This document shows, piece by piece, positions 42,868 through 56,300 of a DNA stretch of 64,000 nucleotides. Position 1 is the stretch's first letter. Each line of letters starts with the position of its first letter. Where the stretch lies: positions 30,422 through 94,421 of the forward strand of contig JAQBZB010000005.1 of NCBI GenBank assembly GCA_027622275.1, in the 5' to 3' direction. The stretch is from Planctomycetota bacterium. GTDB taxonomy: Bacteria; Planctomycetota; Planctomycetia; Pirellulales; Pirellulaceae. The position numbers and the translations under genes are program-made. Under the pieces are notes generated by a model. It had not been told where the DNA came from, searched no databases, and saw only the letters and a list, made by a program, of their open reading frames with translations.

Positions 42868-45800
42868 GGGTGCAATGACCGGGGGTTGATCGGCGCGGCG
42901 CTGTTGCCGAGCAAATCGCCCGCCGCGCCGAATCCCGTCGCTGCGCCGGCATCGCCGATCAGGTTGTGCCCGCCAGACGCGAAGTTCCCGCTGACATCGG
43001 GATTGCCGCCGTTCGCGAGATTCTTGGCGATCAGCGAGTTTTGCGGTTCGACGACGCCAATGCCGCCGTTAACGATGCCGCCGCCCAGGCCCAAGGTCGA
43101 GTTGTCCGCGATCGTTACATGAAGCAATCCGAGCGTGCCGGAATCGTTAAACAGCGCTCCGCCGTTGCCGTCGGCATGGTTGTTTCCAAACGAGCTGTTG
43201 GTCACCTGCAAGTTGCTCGTGCGGTGATAGATCGCCCCGCCATCTTTTGCCGCCGTGTTGGCCGAGAACGTGCTGTTGACGATGACCACCTGGGTGCTGC
43301 TGATTGCTTGGTCATAGATCGCCCCGCCATCGGACGAAGCGTCGTTCTGATCGAACGTCGAGTCAACAATCATCAGTGAACCGCTGCTATGGATCGCGGC
43401 TCCGCTTTTTGCTTGATTCCCTTGGAACACGACGCGCCGGATTTCGGCAATCGTCCCGCTGTTTCTGATCGCTCCGCCGACGGGAGAGTTTCCTCCAATC
43501 GCCGAGTTGTTTGCGAACAGGCTATCCGAGATGCTGAGCGTCGCACCGCCGTCATTCCGAATCGCGCCTGCTTGCTCGGCCTGATTCAGAGTGAAAGTGC
43601 TCCCGGTGATCGTCAACGCGCCGTCATTGTCGATCGCCCCGGCCCGCGCACCTTGGTTCGCTGTGAAGACACTGTCGATGATCGTCAGCGTGCCGTCTTC
43701 GTTGAATGCGCCGCCGCCAGCGTCGCTGGAACCACCAATTACGTTGCCATTGCGGACGGTGACTCCGACCAGTCGCAACTCGGTGCCGGGTAACACATGG
43801 AACACCCGGTCCAAGTTGGCCGCATCAATGAAGGTCACGTCAGCGCCGGCACCTTGGATGAGCAGGAAGCCGCCCTTGTCCGTAACATCGAAGTCGCCCG
43901 TGCGGGTCAAGTCTTCGTCAGCCCCGGCCCGCGTCAATGTGTAAACGCCCGCGGGTAGAATGATCCTATCGGGGCCAGCAAGACTGTTGGCTTCCATGAT
44001 CGCGGCCCGCAACGTGATCTCGCCAGGCGTGCCAGTCGTTGCAGCGCCATCGCCGGGAGTTACATCCACTTTGTCCAGAGTGCTCGTGACTGTCAGCAGC
44101 GGATCATCATCCGGGATCGTGATCACGGCTTCATCGTCCGCCAACGTGGCGAAGTCGGGGTTCGTCAACTTGATTCGGAATCGCTCGCCACCCGGCTCAT
44201 AATCAAAGTCCCCGATGACGGGGATCATGATCTTTTGGCTCGTCTGGCCGGCGGCAAAGGTAACGCTGCCGGCCACGTGCGTGTAATCGCTGCCCGCGTT
44301 GGCCGTATCGTCCTGCGTGGCGAATTGAACGGTCACGTCGCGCCCGCTGGCCGCGGACAAAGTGATTGTCACTTCGACATCTTGACTTCCCTGGTCTCCT
44401 TCTGGATCGACCGTCAGGTCGCCGATCGACAGCAATGGAAGAGCGTCGTCATCGGCGATCGTCGCGCGGGCCTGGCCGTCGTCGATGCGAGCGTTCACAG
44501 CATTGAACAAGTCGACAAAAAAGGTTTCGTCAAACTCGTCTGTCGTGTCGCCATTGATTGTCACGACGACCGTCTTCGTGGTCTCACCCGGATCGAACGT
44601 CAAAGATCCGCTAGTGCTTACGTAGTCCACATCCGCGACCGCGGTGCCCGGTGCAGTGCGAAATCCGACGGTTGTCGACACACTGCTGGCCGACGACAAC
44701 GTGACTTGGAAATTGAGTGACTTCGTTCCGTTGTCGCCCTCGTCGATGAGTTGAGGGTCGCTGATGGATAGCGTCAACTCAGTGCCAAAGTCACGATCCG
44801 TTACAATGGTCCCCGGCAGGACGAAGATCGAATGTGCTTGTTGCAGGTGATTGGGGTGTAACGAGATGCTTCCGCCATTGCTGACCACGAGGTCCGGCAA
44901 CTCGTCGCCGTCGAAATCAGCCGCGACGATCCTATCTGGATTCAAGCCCGTTTCAAAGGTTCCTGACAGCGAAAATGTCCCAGTGCCATCGTTGACCAGA
45001 AGCGTCAAATTGTGACTTTCGTTGTTGCTTACCGCCAGATCGAGATCTCCGTCGCCGTCGACGTCCAGAGTGGTCATCCCATACGGTCTAATTCCCACGG
45101 CCACGTTCGCTGACGCTGCAAAATTCCCCTGGCCGTCGTTGCGCGACACCAGGACTTCATTCGCGTTGTAGTCGGCGATCACGGCATCCAAGTCCCCGTC
45201 GCGGTCCACGTCCGCAAGCAGCACGACGCGAGGATTTTGCGCAACGGCAATCTGCGACTGGCTGAGAAATCCCCCATTTCCGTCGTTGAGCGACAGCGCA
45301 ACCCAACCGTTGAGGCCGAGAGTGATGACCAGGTCGGGCTGGCCGTCACCATTCATATCGCCAACCGCGACCGACTGCGGGGCCGGATTCATTCCCAAAT
45401 CGGCCGAATCTCCCCCGTCGGACAGATTGCCTGCGCCGTCATTAATCAGATAAGACAAGTTTCGGCTGCCGTTGTTGACCGCCACCAAATCCAAGTCGCC
45501 ATCGCCGTCAAGGTCGGCGGCCAACAAGGCGACGGGCGTTTCGATGTCAAACCCGTACTGTACAGAACCCTGTATCGCGAAATTGCCTTGGCCATCGCCG
45601 AGCATCACGCTCGCCCGATTGCGCACGGCCACCGCAAGATCGAGATGGCCGTCTGCGTTGAAGTCACCCTTGGCCAAACCGTACGCCAATTCCCGCCCCG
45701 CCTCGGATTGTGTTCGGGAAAAGGTCCCGTCGCCGTTGTTGGCGAAGAAGGAAAATCTCGTGGAGGTCTCGGCGACGGCCAGATCTGTCAATCCGTCCTC

Positions 45801-48800
45801 GTTAAAATCGCCCGTTACCATGTTCTGTGCCGTGGCATCGTCGGCGAGATTGGTTGCGGCTGAGAAATCCGAGAGCGCCGGTGCGGTCTGTCTCCAGCCA
45901 GTCTGAAACTGCTCGGCCACCCGATAGGTCACTTGCGGTGGCAGCTCCGTGAAGCTGTAGATGCCGTTTTGATCCGTCAGCGACGATTCCTCGCCAGGAT
46001 CGAGCAGGCCGTTATTGTTGTCATCCAGATAGATCGTCCAGCCAGCGAGGCCCGGTTCGCCTAGGTCGCGGACGCCGTTGCCGTTGAGGTCGTGGAACTT
46101 CACTCCCAGGATTTCGCCGAAGTAGACTTCGACGGCCCCGATGTCAACGGTGGCTGTACCGTCGTCGTCGCCATCTTGCGGCCGTGGCGAACCGACTTGA
46201 TCGGTTGCCGGCGCGCCAGCATTGTTGCCGCGATCGATCGCCGGACTGCCGGGCAACGGCAGGTGTGTCAGGGTCGGGCCGCCGTTGTCTTGCAACGGGC
46301 CAAGCAGCGGATCGATGGGGCTGGGTGAAGTCCCGACCTGATCTCCGTCGACGCCGTGGGTAAAACCGGCCGAGCCGCCGCCATTGCCGATCAGATTGCC
46401 GCCGAGCGAATTGAAGGCGTCACGGACGTCCGGGTTAGTTGTCGTGGCCGGGTTGCCCGCGATGATCGAATTGCCGACGTTGATCGTTCCCGCCGCCTTT
46501 GCGATCTGGGCATCGGGCGATGAGTTGCCGGTGATCGTGCCATTCAGGATCGTCACCACACCGTTCTCGACGCAGATCCCACCGCAGAACGTCGTCGCCG
46601 AGTTGAAGCTGAGCGTGCTGTTGGTCAGATCGAACGTCCCCTGCCGGTTATAGATGCCGCCGCCGTCCACCGCCGAGTTACCGGCAAGCGTGGTCGCCAT
46701 CACGGACGACGTCGCGCTGACACCATCGCTATAAATACCGCCGCCGCGATTGGTCGCGATGTTGTCGGTCAAGCTCGAACGATTCACGATCAGGTCCACG
46801 TCCGTGACACTGATGCCACCTCCCGTTCGAGCGGTGTTGTCGGTCACGATCGAATCATTCACGATCAGGTCGCCGCCATACACAAAGACGCCGCCACCTC
46901 CGTAAGTCAGCGCCGTATTATCGGACAGCGTGCTGTCGTTGATCGTGACCACCGGCGACGAACCGAACACCGTTCCATAGACCGCGCCACCACGATCGTT
47001 TGTTGTATTGTCGGAAAGGACTGAACGGTTGATCGTGACTACGGAATTCGTCGAGATCGCGCCGCCGTCGCGAAACGCAAAGTTGGTGGTCAACAGACTG
47101 TCGGAGACCGACAAGATTCCTTCATTGGCGATGGCTCCGCCATCGTCCTGCGAAGCCGTCGTATCGCCGCCGGTGATCGTGATGCCCGAGATGTCAAGCA
47201 TCCCGCCCGGTCGCACATAGAAGGCGCGGTCTAGTCCGGCGGCGTCGATCACGGTTATGTCTCGTCCCACTCCAAAGATCGCGATGTGAGCGGTGATATC
47301 CAGGTCGCCGGTACGTGCGAACTGTTCTCCAGCACCGGGAATCGCCAGCCTGTAAGTCCCTGCCGGCAGCGCGATACTACGCGAGCCACCCAAGGCGTTG
47401 GATTCCATGATGGCGGCGCGAAGCGTCGTGCGTCCCAACGCATCTTCGGCCACGCCATCGCCTGGAATGGCATCGACCGCGTCGAATTCACTGTCGACGA
47501 AGAAGCCGACAAAGCCGGATTCAAACGCGCCGATGTCCACAAGGCCGTTGATGATCCGCGGCGCGCCACGCTGATCTGTCGTCGTCGCGCCGGCGTTGCT
47601 TCCCGCATCAATCGCAGGACTGCCCGGCAGTAGGTTATGTGTGAATGTTGGACCACCGTTGTCTTGCAGCGGACCCAGCATGGCGTCAATTGGACTGCCG
47701 CTCGTGCCGACGATGTCGCCGTTCACGCCGTTAGTGAATCCTGACGTGTTTGCCACCCACTGCGCACCAATCAGATTATGTCCGCCGGAAGTGAACGCAC
47801 CACTGGTGACGTTGTCGGCGATAATCGTGTTCGTGACGGAAAACGAACCGGTGCCTACATGTAGGACTCCGCCGTAAAACGACGCTGTGTTGTCAGCAAT
47901 CGTACTGTTGATGACCGTCACGGGATTGGGAGACGAGTTGTAGATTCCGCCGCCATCGAGAGTGGTCGCGTTGCGCGAGATCGTGGTATTGGTGACGGTC
48001 AGCCAGCCTTGGTTACGAATCCCGCCCCCAAGACTCCCTGTTCCGGTGCCTGAATTGCCCGAGACCGTGCTGCCGCTGATCGTCAAGCTGGCGGACGTGT
48101 CGCCATTGTAGATGCCGCTACCACCGCCGCCGGTCGTTTGGTTATCGGAAATCGTACTGTCGATGATCGTCAGAATCGCATTCTGGCCTGTGATGATACC
48201 GCCGCCAAACTCCGCCGAGTTGCTCGAAATGGTCGTGTCCAAAATTGTCATGCGACCGCCGTTGCCGCCGATCGAGACGCCCCCGCCACCACCACCAGCC
48301 GTATTGTTGGAGAAAGTGCTGCCGGTGATCGTTACCGATACGCTTCCCGTCGTGTAAATGGCACCCCCGTCGTCCGGCCCCACTCCGCTTGCCTGGTTAC
48401 CGGAAAACGTACTATCGGTGATTGTCAACGAGGCACCCGAATCGTAGATAGCTCCGCCCACGTCCGCCGTGTTTCCGGTAAAGACCGTTGCGGTTACCGT
48501 CGCGGTGGCTGTCGCTGCGTTGTTGATGCCGCCGCCAAAGAACGCCGTATTGTTGCTGACCTCACTATCGCTGAGCGCGAGCGTGCCGGCGTTAAGGATG
48601 CCGCCGCCGCTGTCGCCGAACCCATTACCACCATCGCCTCCTGCGATCGTCAGACCAACCAAGCCGAGTGCAGCCCCGTTGGCGATGTGCAGGACACGGT
48701 CAAGCCCGGCACCGTCGATGGTTGTCGTGCCCGCGCCGAGACCCACGATGGTCAGTGAACCGCTGGTATCCTTGATATCCAGATCTCCAGTCTCGCCTTG

Positions 48801-50333
48801 ATCCTCACCGGCACCTGCAATGCTAAGTGTGAAAACGCCGTCAGCCAACAGGATCGTTTGGTGTCCCGCCAGTACGTTCGCCTCCATCACCGCGGCGCGG
48901 AGGGAAGTGTTACCGCTGGCATCGCGGGCGACACCGTCGCCGGGGTTGGCATCGACGGTGTCTTCGGCCGTGTCGACAACGAATCCGAATTCGACCGCGC
49001 CGATATCGACGGTAGCCGTGCCATCGCCGTCGCCGTCCGTGATGCGAGCGACGCCGCGTTGTTCGAGTGCTGGCACGCCCGTGTTGTCGCCCGCATCGAT
49101 TGCCGGACTATTCGGCATCAAGGCATGCGTCAATGTTGGCCCGCCGTTGTCGCGCAGCGGCCCCACCTGCGGGTCGAGCGGGCTGCCGCTGCTGCCGACC
49201 TTGTCGCCGTTCACGCCGTCCGCGAAGGCCACGGCGCCGTCGAGGATGCCGATCAGGTTGTTGCCCAGCGAGTTAAACGTGCCGGCACCCCCGTTGTCGT
49301 GAAGATCGGCACCGCTGCTCGCTGAATTAGCTGCAATCAACGAGTTCTTCAAGTTGACCGTGGCGATATTCTGGATTCCACCACCCGTGACGGCGACATT
49401 CAACGTGACCGTCGAGTTGACGAACGTGACATCTGCTCCTTGCGGGCGAAACACGTATAACCCACCACCTTCATTTGCCACGTTGCCCGTCAGGGTTGAA
49501 TTCACGAAAGATGCCGAGGAATCGTAAACATAAGCTCCGCCGCCTTGTCCCGCGTCGTTGTTCGAGAGCAGACTGCGCGAGACGTTTAGCGTCCCGCCCG
49601 CTTGGAAGACGCCGCCACCGTCCGTGCCCGCCGAGTTGTTGCTCAAAACGGTGTCGGTGATGGTAACCGTTCCTGAACTCTCGTGAACGAGGCCGCCGCC
49701 AAAGTTCACCGCCGTGTTGTTCGTCACCGTGCTGTTGAGCAGTGTGAGTTGCGCCAAGCCAATGTTGTAGGTGCCGCCTGCTCTCTCGCTGGAGTTTCGC
49801 GAAATCGTGCTCGATGTCACAATCATCACACCGATACTCGTATTCGACAGCCCGCCGCCGTTGGCACCTATCCGGACGGAGTTTTGATCGATCAGGCTGC
49901 TCGAAATCGTGACCGGCCCGCCCGAGTTGTGGATTGCGCCACCGTTGCCCGCCGCAAAGTTGTTGGTAAAAGTACCGCCGGTTACCGTAAGTGTCGTATC
50001 AACCTCGTCGAAGATCGCACCACCACTTGCCGCAGTCGAGTTGTTGTTGTCAAACATTGTGTTGGAGATGGTCGCCGTGATCCCACTGGTGAAGGGAAGC
50101 CCGTTAAACAACCCGGCTCCACCTCCATAAACGATATTGTTGGTCACCAGCGAATCGGTCATGGTGAGCGAACCCTGGTTGTAGATCGCCCCGCCCTGAC
50201 CACCGATGGAGGCCGCGTCGTTGCTGTCGAGCGTCACGCCCACGAGTTCCAGCGTGCCCGAATTAAGAATGCCGGCTCCATCCGCCCCGCCCGTCAGCAG
50301 CCCGTTGCGAATCGTGACTCCTTCCACTCGCAA
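42582..50333 (-). CDS. Giant exported protein, middle segment (beta-helix cassettes, SdrD, FG-GAP, Calx-beta)
   Basis: 2583 residues in this frame. The nominal TTG start is an artefact of the offset, and bases 42885-42582 are read out of frame. It contains three cassettes starting [22 protein letters not shown] and [11 protein letters not shown], each followed by LDRV/AF/LH-type segments and long right-handed beta-helix repeats (GGGIYNSGTL..-like). Each cassette closes with [25 protein letters not shown]. Between them are an SdrD/Cna-B-like unit ([19 protein letters not shown]), eight or more FG-GAP units and two Calx-beta domains ([40 protein letters not shown]). There is no signal for an independent start. 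Confidence 0.83.
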   Translation of the reverse strand: MRVEGVTIRNGLLTGGADGAGILNSGTLELVGVTLDSNDAASIGGQGGAIYNQGSLTMTDSLVTNNIVYGGGAGLFNGLPFTSGITATISNTMFDNNNSTAASGGAIFDEVDTTLTVTGGTFTNNFAAGNGGAIHNSGGPVTISSSLIDQNSVRIGANGGGLSNTSIGVMIVTSSTISRNSSERAGGTYNIGLAQLTLLNSTVTNNTAVNFGGGLVHESSGTVTITDTVLSNNSAGTDGGGVFQAGGTLNVSRSLLSNNDAGQGGGAYVYDSSASFVNSTLTGNVANEGGGLYVFRPQGADVTFVNSTVTLNVAVTGGGIQNIATVNLKNSLIAANSASSGADLHDNGGAGTFNSLGNNLIGILDGAVAFADGVNGDKVGSSGSPLDPQVGPLRDNGGPTLTHALMPNSPAIDAGDNTGVPALEQRGVARITDGDGDGTATVDIGAVEFGFVVDTAEDTVDANPGDGVARDASGNTSLRAAVMEANVLAGHQTILLADGVFTLSIAGAGEDQGETGDLDIKDTSGSLTIVGLGAGTTTIDGAGLDRVLHIANGAALGLVGLTIAGGDGGNGFGDSGGGILNAGTLALSDSEVSNNTAFFGGGINNAATATATVTATVFTGNTADVGGAIYDSGASLTITDSTFSGNQASGVGPDDGGAIYTTGSVSVTITGSTFSNNTAGGGGGGVSIGGNGGRMTILDTTISSNSAEFGGGIITGQNAILTIIDSTISDNQTTGGGGSGIYNGDTSASLTISGSTVSGNSGTGTGSLGGGIRNQGWLTVTNTTISRNATTLDGGGIYNSSPNPVTVINSTIADNTASFYGGVLHVGTGSFSVTNTIIADNVTSGAFTSGGHNLIGAQWVANTSGFTNGVNGDIVGTSGSPIDAMLGPLQDNGGPTFTHNLLPGSPAIDAGSNAGATTTDQRGAPRIINGLVDIGAFESGFVGFFVDSEFDAVDAIPGDGVAEDALGRTTLRAAIMESNALGGSRSIALPAGTYRLAIPGAGEQFARTGDLDITAHIAIFGVGRDITVIDAAGLDRAFYVRPGGMLDISGITITGGDTTASQDDGGAIANEGILSVSDSLLTTNFAFRDGGAISTNSVVTINRSVLSDNTTNDRGGAVYGTVFGSSPVVTINDSTLSDNTALTYGGGGVFVYGGDLIVNDSIVTDNTARTGGGISVTDVDLIVNRSSLTDNIATNRGGGIYSDGVSATSSVMATTLAGNSAVDGGGIYNRQGTFDLTNSTLSFNSATTFCGGICVENGVVTILNGTITGNSSPDAQIAKAAGTINVGNSIIAGNPATTTNPDVRDAFNSLGGNLIGNGGGSAGFTHGVDGDQVGTSPSPIDPLLGPLQDNGGPTLTHLPLPGSPAIDRGNNAGAPATDQVGSPRPQDGDDDGTATVDIGAVEVYFGEILGVKFHDLNGNGVRDLGEPGLAGWTIYLDDNNNGLLDPGEESSLTDQNGIYSFTELPPQVTYRVAEQFQTGWRQTAPALSDFSAATNLADDATAQNMVTGDFNEDGLTDLAVAETSTRFSFFANNGDGTFSRTQSEAGRELAYGLAKGDFNADGHLDLAVAVRNRASVMLGDGQGNFAIQGSVQYGFDIETPVALLAADLDGDGDLDLVAVNNGSRNLSYLINDGAGNLSDGGDSADLGMNPAPQSVAVGDMNGDGQPDLVITLGLNGWVALSLNDGNGGFLSQSQIAVAQNPRVVLLADVDRDGDLDAVIADYNANEVLVSRNDGQGNFAASANVAVGIRPYGMTTLDVDGDGDLDLAVSNNESHNLTLLVNDGTGTFSLSGTFETGLNPDRIVAADFDGDELPDLVVSNGGSISLHPNHLQQAHSIFVLPGTIVTDRDFGTELTLSISDPQLIDEGDNGTKSLNFQVTLSSASSVSTTVGFRTAPGTAVADVDYVSTSGSLTFDPGETTKTVVVTINGDTTDEFDETFFVDLFNAVNARIDDGQARATIADDDALPLLSIGDLTVDPEGDQGSQDVEVTITLSAASGRDVTVQFATQDDTANAGSDYTHVAGSVTFAAGQTSQKIMIPVIGDFDYEPGGERFRIKLTNPDFATLADDEAVITIPDDDPLLTVTSTLDKVDVTPGDGAATTGTPGEITLRAAIMEANSLAGPDRIILPAGVYTLTRAGADEDLTRTGDFDVTDKGGFLLIQGAGADVTFIDAANLDRVFHVLPGTELRLVGVTVRNGNVIGGSSDAGGGAFNEDGTLTIIDSVFTANQGARAGAIDNDGALTITGSTFTLNQAEQAGAIRNDGGATLSISDSLFANNSAIGGNSPVGGAIRNSGTIAEIRRVVFQGNQAKSGAAIHSSGSLMIVDSTFDQNDASSDGGAIYDQAISSTQVVIVNSTFSANTAAKDGGAIYHRTSNLQVTNSSFGNNHADGNGGALFNDSGTLGLLHVTIADNSTLGLGGGIVNGGIGVVEPQNSLIAKNLANGGNPDVSGNFASGGHNLIGDAGAATGFGAAGDLLGNSAAPINPRSLHPWRITAAQREHSGCSKEARRSMPATTAIPRPRINAANLVPRMATGIRCWSQISVHSNCRSIGRRWPMTSPIRWASTRRSVRSWARSLPPIPMGAH
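42881..42885 (-). other. Frame offset at a C5 run (plus-strand G5) in the giant gene
   Basis: The minus strand reads AAC CCC CGG TCA in the upstream frame. Adding one C gives [15 protein letters not shown], matching sister units such as [14 protein letters not shown]. Without it the frame runs 101 residues of non-repeat, Arg-rich sequence to a stop. Confidence 0.75.
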
Positions 50334-53300
50334 TCGTTTGCCGGACTTGACATCAAAAAAATGCGATCGAGGTCCGCGGCGTCGATGAACGTGCTGGCCG
50401 CTCCAGCTCCGATGATGGTCAGGTCGTCCTTGATATCGAGGTCACCGGTCAGCGCGTTGTCCTCGTCCGCCCCGGCCAAACTGAGCGTGTACGTGCCGAC
50501 CGGCAGGATGATCGTCTGCGGGCCGACCAGACTGTTCGCTTCCATGATCGCGGCGCGAAGCGTTGCATTGCCCGATGCGTCCTTGGGTTGCCCGTCGCCA
50601 AGGTTCGCATCGACCGTATCCAGTGTGCTGTCGACGACCAGCCCGGCAGCCAGCACCAACGTATTCGGGGCGTACAGTGTTTCCAGCATCACGCCTTGGC
50701 CAAGTGTCGGCAGGTTCTTGGTCGCAAAGTCGCCCACGCGCGAGTCGAAGGTGGCCACGGGAAAGACATCGGTCAGCCCAGGTTGGAAGCCATTGCCGGC
50801 AGTGACGTTGAGCGTTCCTCCGAGCGTCAAGGCTCCCGTTACGGACACGCGGCCGAATTCGGAAGGGGCGGTGCCCGTCAGCTTGATGTTCGTAACACCA
50901 CTAGTTGTCTGAGTGAAGCCATTATTAAAGTTGATCTGGCCACCGGCGTCGGCCGTTACACGTCCGCTGCTGGATAAAAGGTCGTTGACAGAGAGTACCG
51001 ATCCTGCAGTTGCTCGCAGTTCGCCAGTATGCGTCAGAGTATCGCCGGTTACCGTAATCGTGGCACTCACGTCGGAAAGGATGGTGCCCTGGTTGACCGA
51101 TGGAAGCGACGGCTCACCGACAATTCCGGCTTCGCCGTGAATTGTAATGTTGGGGCCGATCGTCAACGTCCCCGTCAGCGAACGAACCAACTTGCGAGGA
51201 TCGCCGCCAGAAAAGACCACGTCACCCGTTCCGTCCAGCGTCTGACTGTCCGAGAAGTACAAACGCGTAAAGCAACCGTCAAGGCCACCACCAGAGCAGC
51301 TGCCTGGTTCGACGAACAGAGTCATCGTGCCGTTGAGAGTAATCCCGTTTTCGATAGTTAACTGCGTCCGGCTGTTGATCGTCAGGTCCGCCTCCAACGT
51401 CACACCGTCAAGCGTGCCGCCATTGGAAGAGATCGCGGCACTATTTCCACCTAACACTGTCCCACCAATTATCGCGCCACCGGTCAGAAGCAAGGCGGCC
51501 TCCGCTTGTAACGTCCCTGATACGGTCAGTGATCCACCAGAGAGTGTAAAGTCTTCACGCATGAGAAGCCTTGACACAGCGGTGCTCCCTAGCGAATGCA
51601 CGATGCTCTGTTCGCCCGGCACATCGACTAGTACGTTCGAACCAGAGCCCGGCAACGTGTCATTGTTCCAGTTAGCGGCGTCTCGCCAGGAGGTGCCGTC
51701 ACCGCCGCCGTCCCAGAACGTCGATGTAAATACGAACGCCGCCGTATCGGTCGCGGTGCTGAACGGTGTCGCCCCGCCATTGGTTGCCGTATCGACCTTC
51801 GTAAAAGGCGTGCCTGTCGTTTGATCCCACGCCCGCAATGTGACGGCATCGTTGACCGAGAAAGAGAACGCGACAATTGGCTGAAAGCGGACTCGGTTAT
51901 TCGCGTCCGCCGGCAGCAATAATGCCGAGGACAGGCTGACGGCTCCCACATTGTTCCAAGTCACACCGCCGTCGGCACTGTATTGCACGGTGCCGAGTGC
52001 TTCATTGGTCGCGGTGATGGCAATTCCAGAGAGCGCGAGCGCGTTCGCGTCACGGACTCCGCGGGTCAGTTCGGTGACCGGAATTCCAGCGTTCTCCGCG
52101 GCGCTAACATTTCTCGGGCGGATGTCGAATAGATCCGTATCCGCTAAGACGGGAGACGAGTTGTATTCGACTTCGACAGCTCCCACGTCGCTGATCGCCG
52201 TAGCCAAATTGTCGCCGTTCAACGGACGAGCAAGGCCCCGTTGGTCGGTCAACGGAGCCTTGAGATCGTCGCCAGTGTCCACGGCCGGGCTGCCTGGCAG
52301 CAACGCGTGAGTAAGCGTCGGCCCGCCGTTGTCGCTCAGTGGTCCGAGCAATGGATTCAAGGGACTGCCGCTGCTGCCGACCTGATCGCCCTTGCTCCCG
52401 TTTGTGAAACCAGTGGCCGTTGCGACATTGCCGATCAGATTGTGGCCCTGGCTTGTAAACACGCCCATAACATCGGGATGGCTGGAGGTTGCCGTATTCC
52501 CGGCGATGATCGTGTTGATGACGTTGACCGCGCCGGAGACCTGTAAAACGCCGCCTGCGTTAGTCGCCGAGTTGTTGGTCACCGTTGCGTTTTGCAGCGT
52601 CGTTGAGCCGCTGCCGATCTGACGGATGCCACCGCCATCGCCTCCGGCTGTGTTGGCAGAGATGGTTGAGTTGATGATGGTCAGCGTGCCGATGAAGTTG
52701 TTCAGCGCGGCGCCGCCATCGGTGCCGGCGTGATTTGCCGACAGGGTGCTGCGGCGTATCGTGACGTCACCGCCGTTGTTGAAAACGCCGCCGCCCAACC
52801 CCGATAAGGCCTGATTGTTCGAGATCGTGCTATCGGCAATCTGAACCGTCGTGCCGCCCTGGGTGAATATCCCGCCTCCATGATCGGTCGCAGAATTGTT
52901 GGAAATGGTACTCGAAGTCACGGTCAGGACAGCGTCGTCGCCGTTATAGATCCCGCCTCCCTCGTCGGTCGCGGTGTTGCCATCGACGACTATATTGGTG
53001 AGCGTCAAAGCACCTGAATTCAGAATCCCGCCGCCATCGGTCGCGCCGCCGGCGCGACCCCGTGTGATCGTCAAAGCGAAGACGTCAACAATTCCGGAAG
53101 CCCCAATGTTCAGAACGCGGTCAAGATTGTTGCCATCGATCGTCGTCGTCCCGGCACCCGCCCCCACGATCGTAATTTGCCCCGTGATGTTCAGGTCACC
53201 GCTCGCATCGTCGTTCGTTCCAGCCGGCGCGATCGTCAGCGTGTAAACACCGGCGGGCAGCGTGATCACATCATCGCCGGCGTGCGCATTGGCTTCCATA

Positions 53301-56300
53301 ATCGCGGCGCGAAGCGTGATGTTGCCCGAGACGGTGTCAACGACGCCGTTGCCGGGATTCGTATCGATCTCGTCGGCCGTGCTGTTGACGGTCAAGTCAA
53401 GCACGGACTGCCCGCCCACCGTGACCGGGGCATCCGTCTTGTTGATCAGCACCGAGATGCTGCTGTCGGTCTGGTTGGCGGTGGCGAGGTCGAGGGCTCC
53501 GTCGTTGTCAAAATCGGCGGCGACGATCGCCACCGGGCCATCGGCGACATCAAAGCGAAGTGGCGCGTCGAAGCGAGCGTCGCCCAGATTTAACATCACG
53601 GCGACGCTGTGCGAATCACGATTGGCAACCGCCAGATCCGGCTTTCCGTCCGCGTTGAAGTCGCCTGTCGTGATGCTCGATGGATTCAATCCGCCCGAGT
53701 TGATATCGGCGAGCTGCGTGAAAGCCCGATTGCCGTCGTTGCGCAGGATTGTCAGGCTGTGAGTCGTGGGCTTGGTCACAATCAGATCGGGACCGTTCTG
53801 GCCGTCGATGTCCGCCACGGCCAATCCGAGCAGCGAATCGGCGAATGTGTAGCTGACAGCCGCCACGAAAGTCCCTTGATCATTAAAGAAGATCTTCACC
53901 TGCTTCAGGTCAGCACTGGCCAGCGCCAGGTCAATCGCGCCGTCGTTGTCAAAGTCCGCCAAGGCCAGGGCAACCGGTTTCGTCCCTTGTGCCAGCGACG
54001 TGGGATCTTCAAACGTCCCGTCGCCTCGCCCGAGCAGCAACGAGACGTCGCCGGACGATTCGTTCGCCACAAACAAGTCCACGTCGCCGTCGCCGTTCAC
54101 GTCTCCCGTGGCTAGGGCCGTGGGACGTTCGCCGACGTCGATCGTATGAATCGTGGCGAAGCCGCCGTCTCCGTTGTTGAGTATGATGCTGACTTGGTCG
54201 GCCAGACGGTTGGCGATGGCGATGTCGACGGATCGGTCGTTATCGAAGTCGGCGGCAACCACGGCAGCTGGAAAGGCTCCGGTGCCGACCGCAGGTTGTG
54301 GCGTGAAGTTCAAATCGCGCGGCAATGTCGGGATGTAGTTGGCCTGCGGAACTTCCATCACGCGATACTCGCCGGGCAACAAACGGAAGCTGTCGTCAAA
54401 CGTGTACAACCCGGTCTCATCGAAATTTGAGGTGGCAGGATTGTCAGACTGAGTCTGGACAGCCGGTTCGTTTTCCGACGCGTCCAAGCGGCCGTTGTTG
54501 TTCAGATCGAGATAGATGGTCCAGCCCGCCAAACCAGGTTCGCCCCCGTCGCGTAACCCGTTGCCGTTGGCGTCGTGAAACTTGAGCCCCTGAATTTCGA
54601 CATAAAAACGCTCGAAGGCACCAATGTCGACCAGCCCGCCGCCGTCGGTCGGCCTCGGAAAACCGCGTTGATCGACCGTCGGGGCACCGATGGCGCTGCC
54701 GGCGTTGCGAGCCGGGCTCTCCGGCGCGAGTGCGTGCGTTCTCGTCGGGCCAAGATTGTCTGCCAATGGGAACAAGCCGGCGTCGAGCGGAGTGGTTGCG
54801 TTGCCAACTTGGTCGCCGTTGACGCCGTCCGTGAAGCCGCTGCCCACTTGGCCAATGCCGATCAGATTGCTGCCGAGTGAATTAAAAGCACCTTGAAGAT
54901 CCTGGGCCGTTCCGCCGTGCGTATTGGCCGCCACAATGGTATTGCGCAGTTGAAAAGCGGCGGCGTTGCCGAGGTTCGTGATCCCGCCGCCACGATTCTC
55001 CGTGATCGTGACATTCTGGAGCGAAACGCTCGAACTGCCGGAGATGGCACCGCTTTGGATATCGGACTGATTTGCGGAGAACGTGCTGTTGCGTATCGTG
55101 GCGACACCGCTCCCCGAGTTGTAAAGGCCGCTGCCATTGGCGGTCGCATGATTGTCGACCAACAGGCTCCGCGTGATTTGCAATTGTCCGGTGCTGCTGA
55201 TGCCACCGCCATTGGCCGCTTGATTGGCTTCCAGCGTACTATCGACAAAAGATAGAGTGCCCACGTTTCTTATCGCACCGCCGTCTTCGTTCGTTTCGCC
55301 ACCTTGCAGGCTGACATAGTGTAATTGGAATGTTGCGTTGGCATGCACGTCGAAGATGCGGTCAATCCCTACGCTCGCCAAGTCGGCGCGGGCATCAATA
55401 ATCGTGCGTGTCCCTTGCAAGCCGATGATCGTGACGGACCCGAGCACATCCAAGTCACCCAACTCCGCCGTATCGTCGTCGCCTGCCAGTGTCAGGCGGT
55501 ACACCACCTCCGCCTGCGTCCCTGTGGATCGGACATCGAGGAGAATCGTCTTTTCCTGGCCGGAGGCATTGGCGTGCATCAGCGCGGAACGCAGCGAGAT
55601 GCTTCCGTTGGCGTCTTCGGGCCCGGAAGCCGCATCGGCAGCGGTCGTGTCCGCGGTCGTGTTGACCCGGATCTCGCCGATGTTGGAAACGTTGACCGTG
55701 AAAGATCCCAGGCGCTGGGCTCTGGCAAAGTTGCCGGCGAGGTCGGAGACTTGCCCCGAACGTAAGAAGATCTCGTACGTCCCGTTATCGAGGAAGTCCC
55801 ACGTTCCGCCCGGCGCGTCAACAATGTAGGTGGCCAGCACTTTGCCATTGGCTGCCACACGCCGATCGAACCTGGCAGGAATTGTTCCTTGAGCGCCCTG
55901 ACTTGCTCTCACGAAAACATCTTGTTCACCGATCGTGCTCAGAGAAATAGCGGTGTCATCTTCGTACACCACACCGATCGTGTGTTCCGACCCGGCGCTT
56001 TCGATCAACGGTTGGAAGTCTGGGCTGAGGCTGGCTTGTGGCGCAAACGTGTCGATCGTCAATGCAGCGAGCGCGTTCAATCGCCCGCTGGTGTCCACCT
56101 TGTTGCGCAATGAATCCAGTGAGTCGGCGCTTTCCAGAATTGCTTCCCGCACTTCCGCTGCTGTTGCCGTTGGAATCCGCGACCAGACCAACGCCGCTAC
56201 ACCGCTGACGTGCGGCGCGGCCATGCTCGTGCCGCTGCGCAAGTAGTAGTCACCGTCGGGATCGAACGGCAAAGCTGGGTTCCGGGGAACGGTGCTGTTG

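Noticed and set aside
42582..50333. Middle frame of the giant gene as a separate gene starting at TTG 50333
   Set aside because: The start falls in the middle of a beta-helix unit with no ribosome site or signal peptide, and the reading continues smoothly from the upstream frame.
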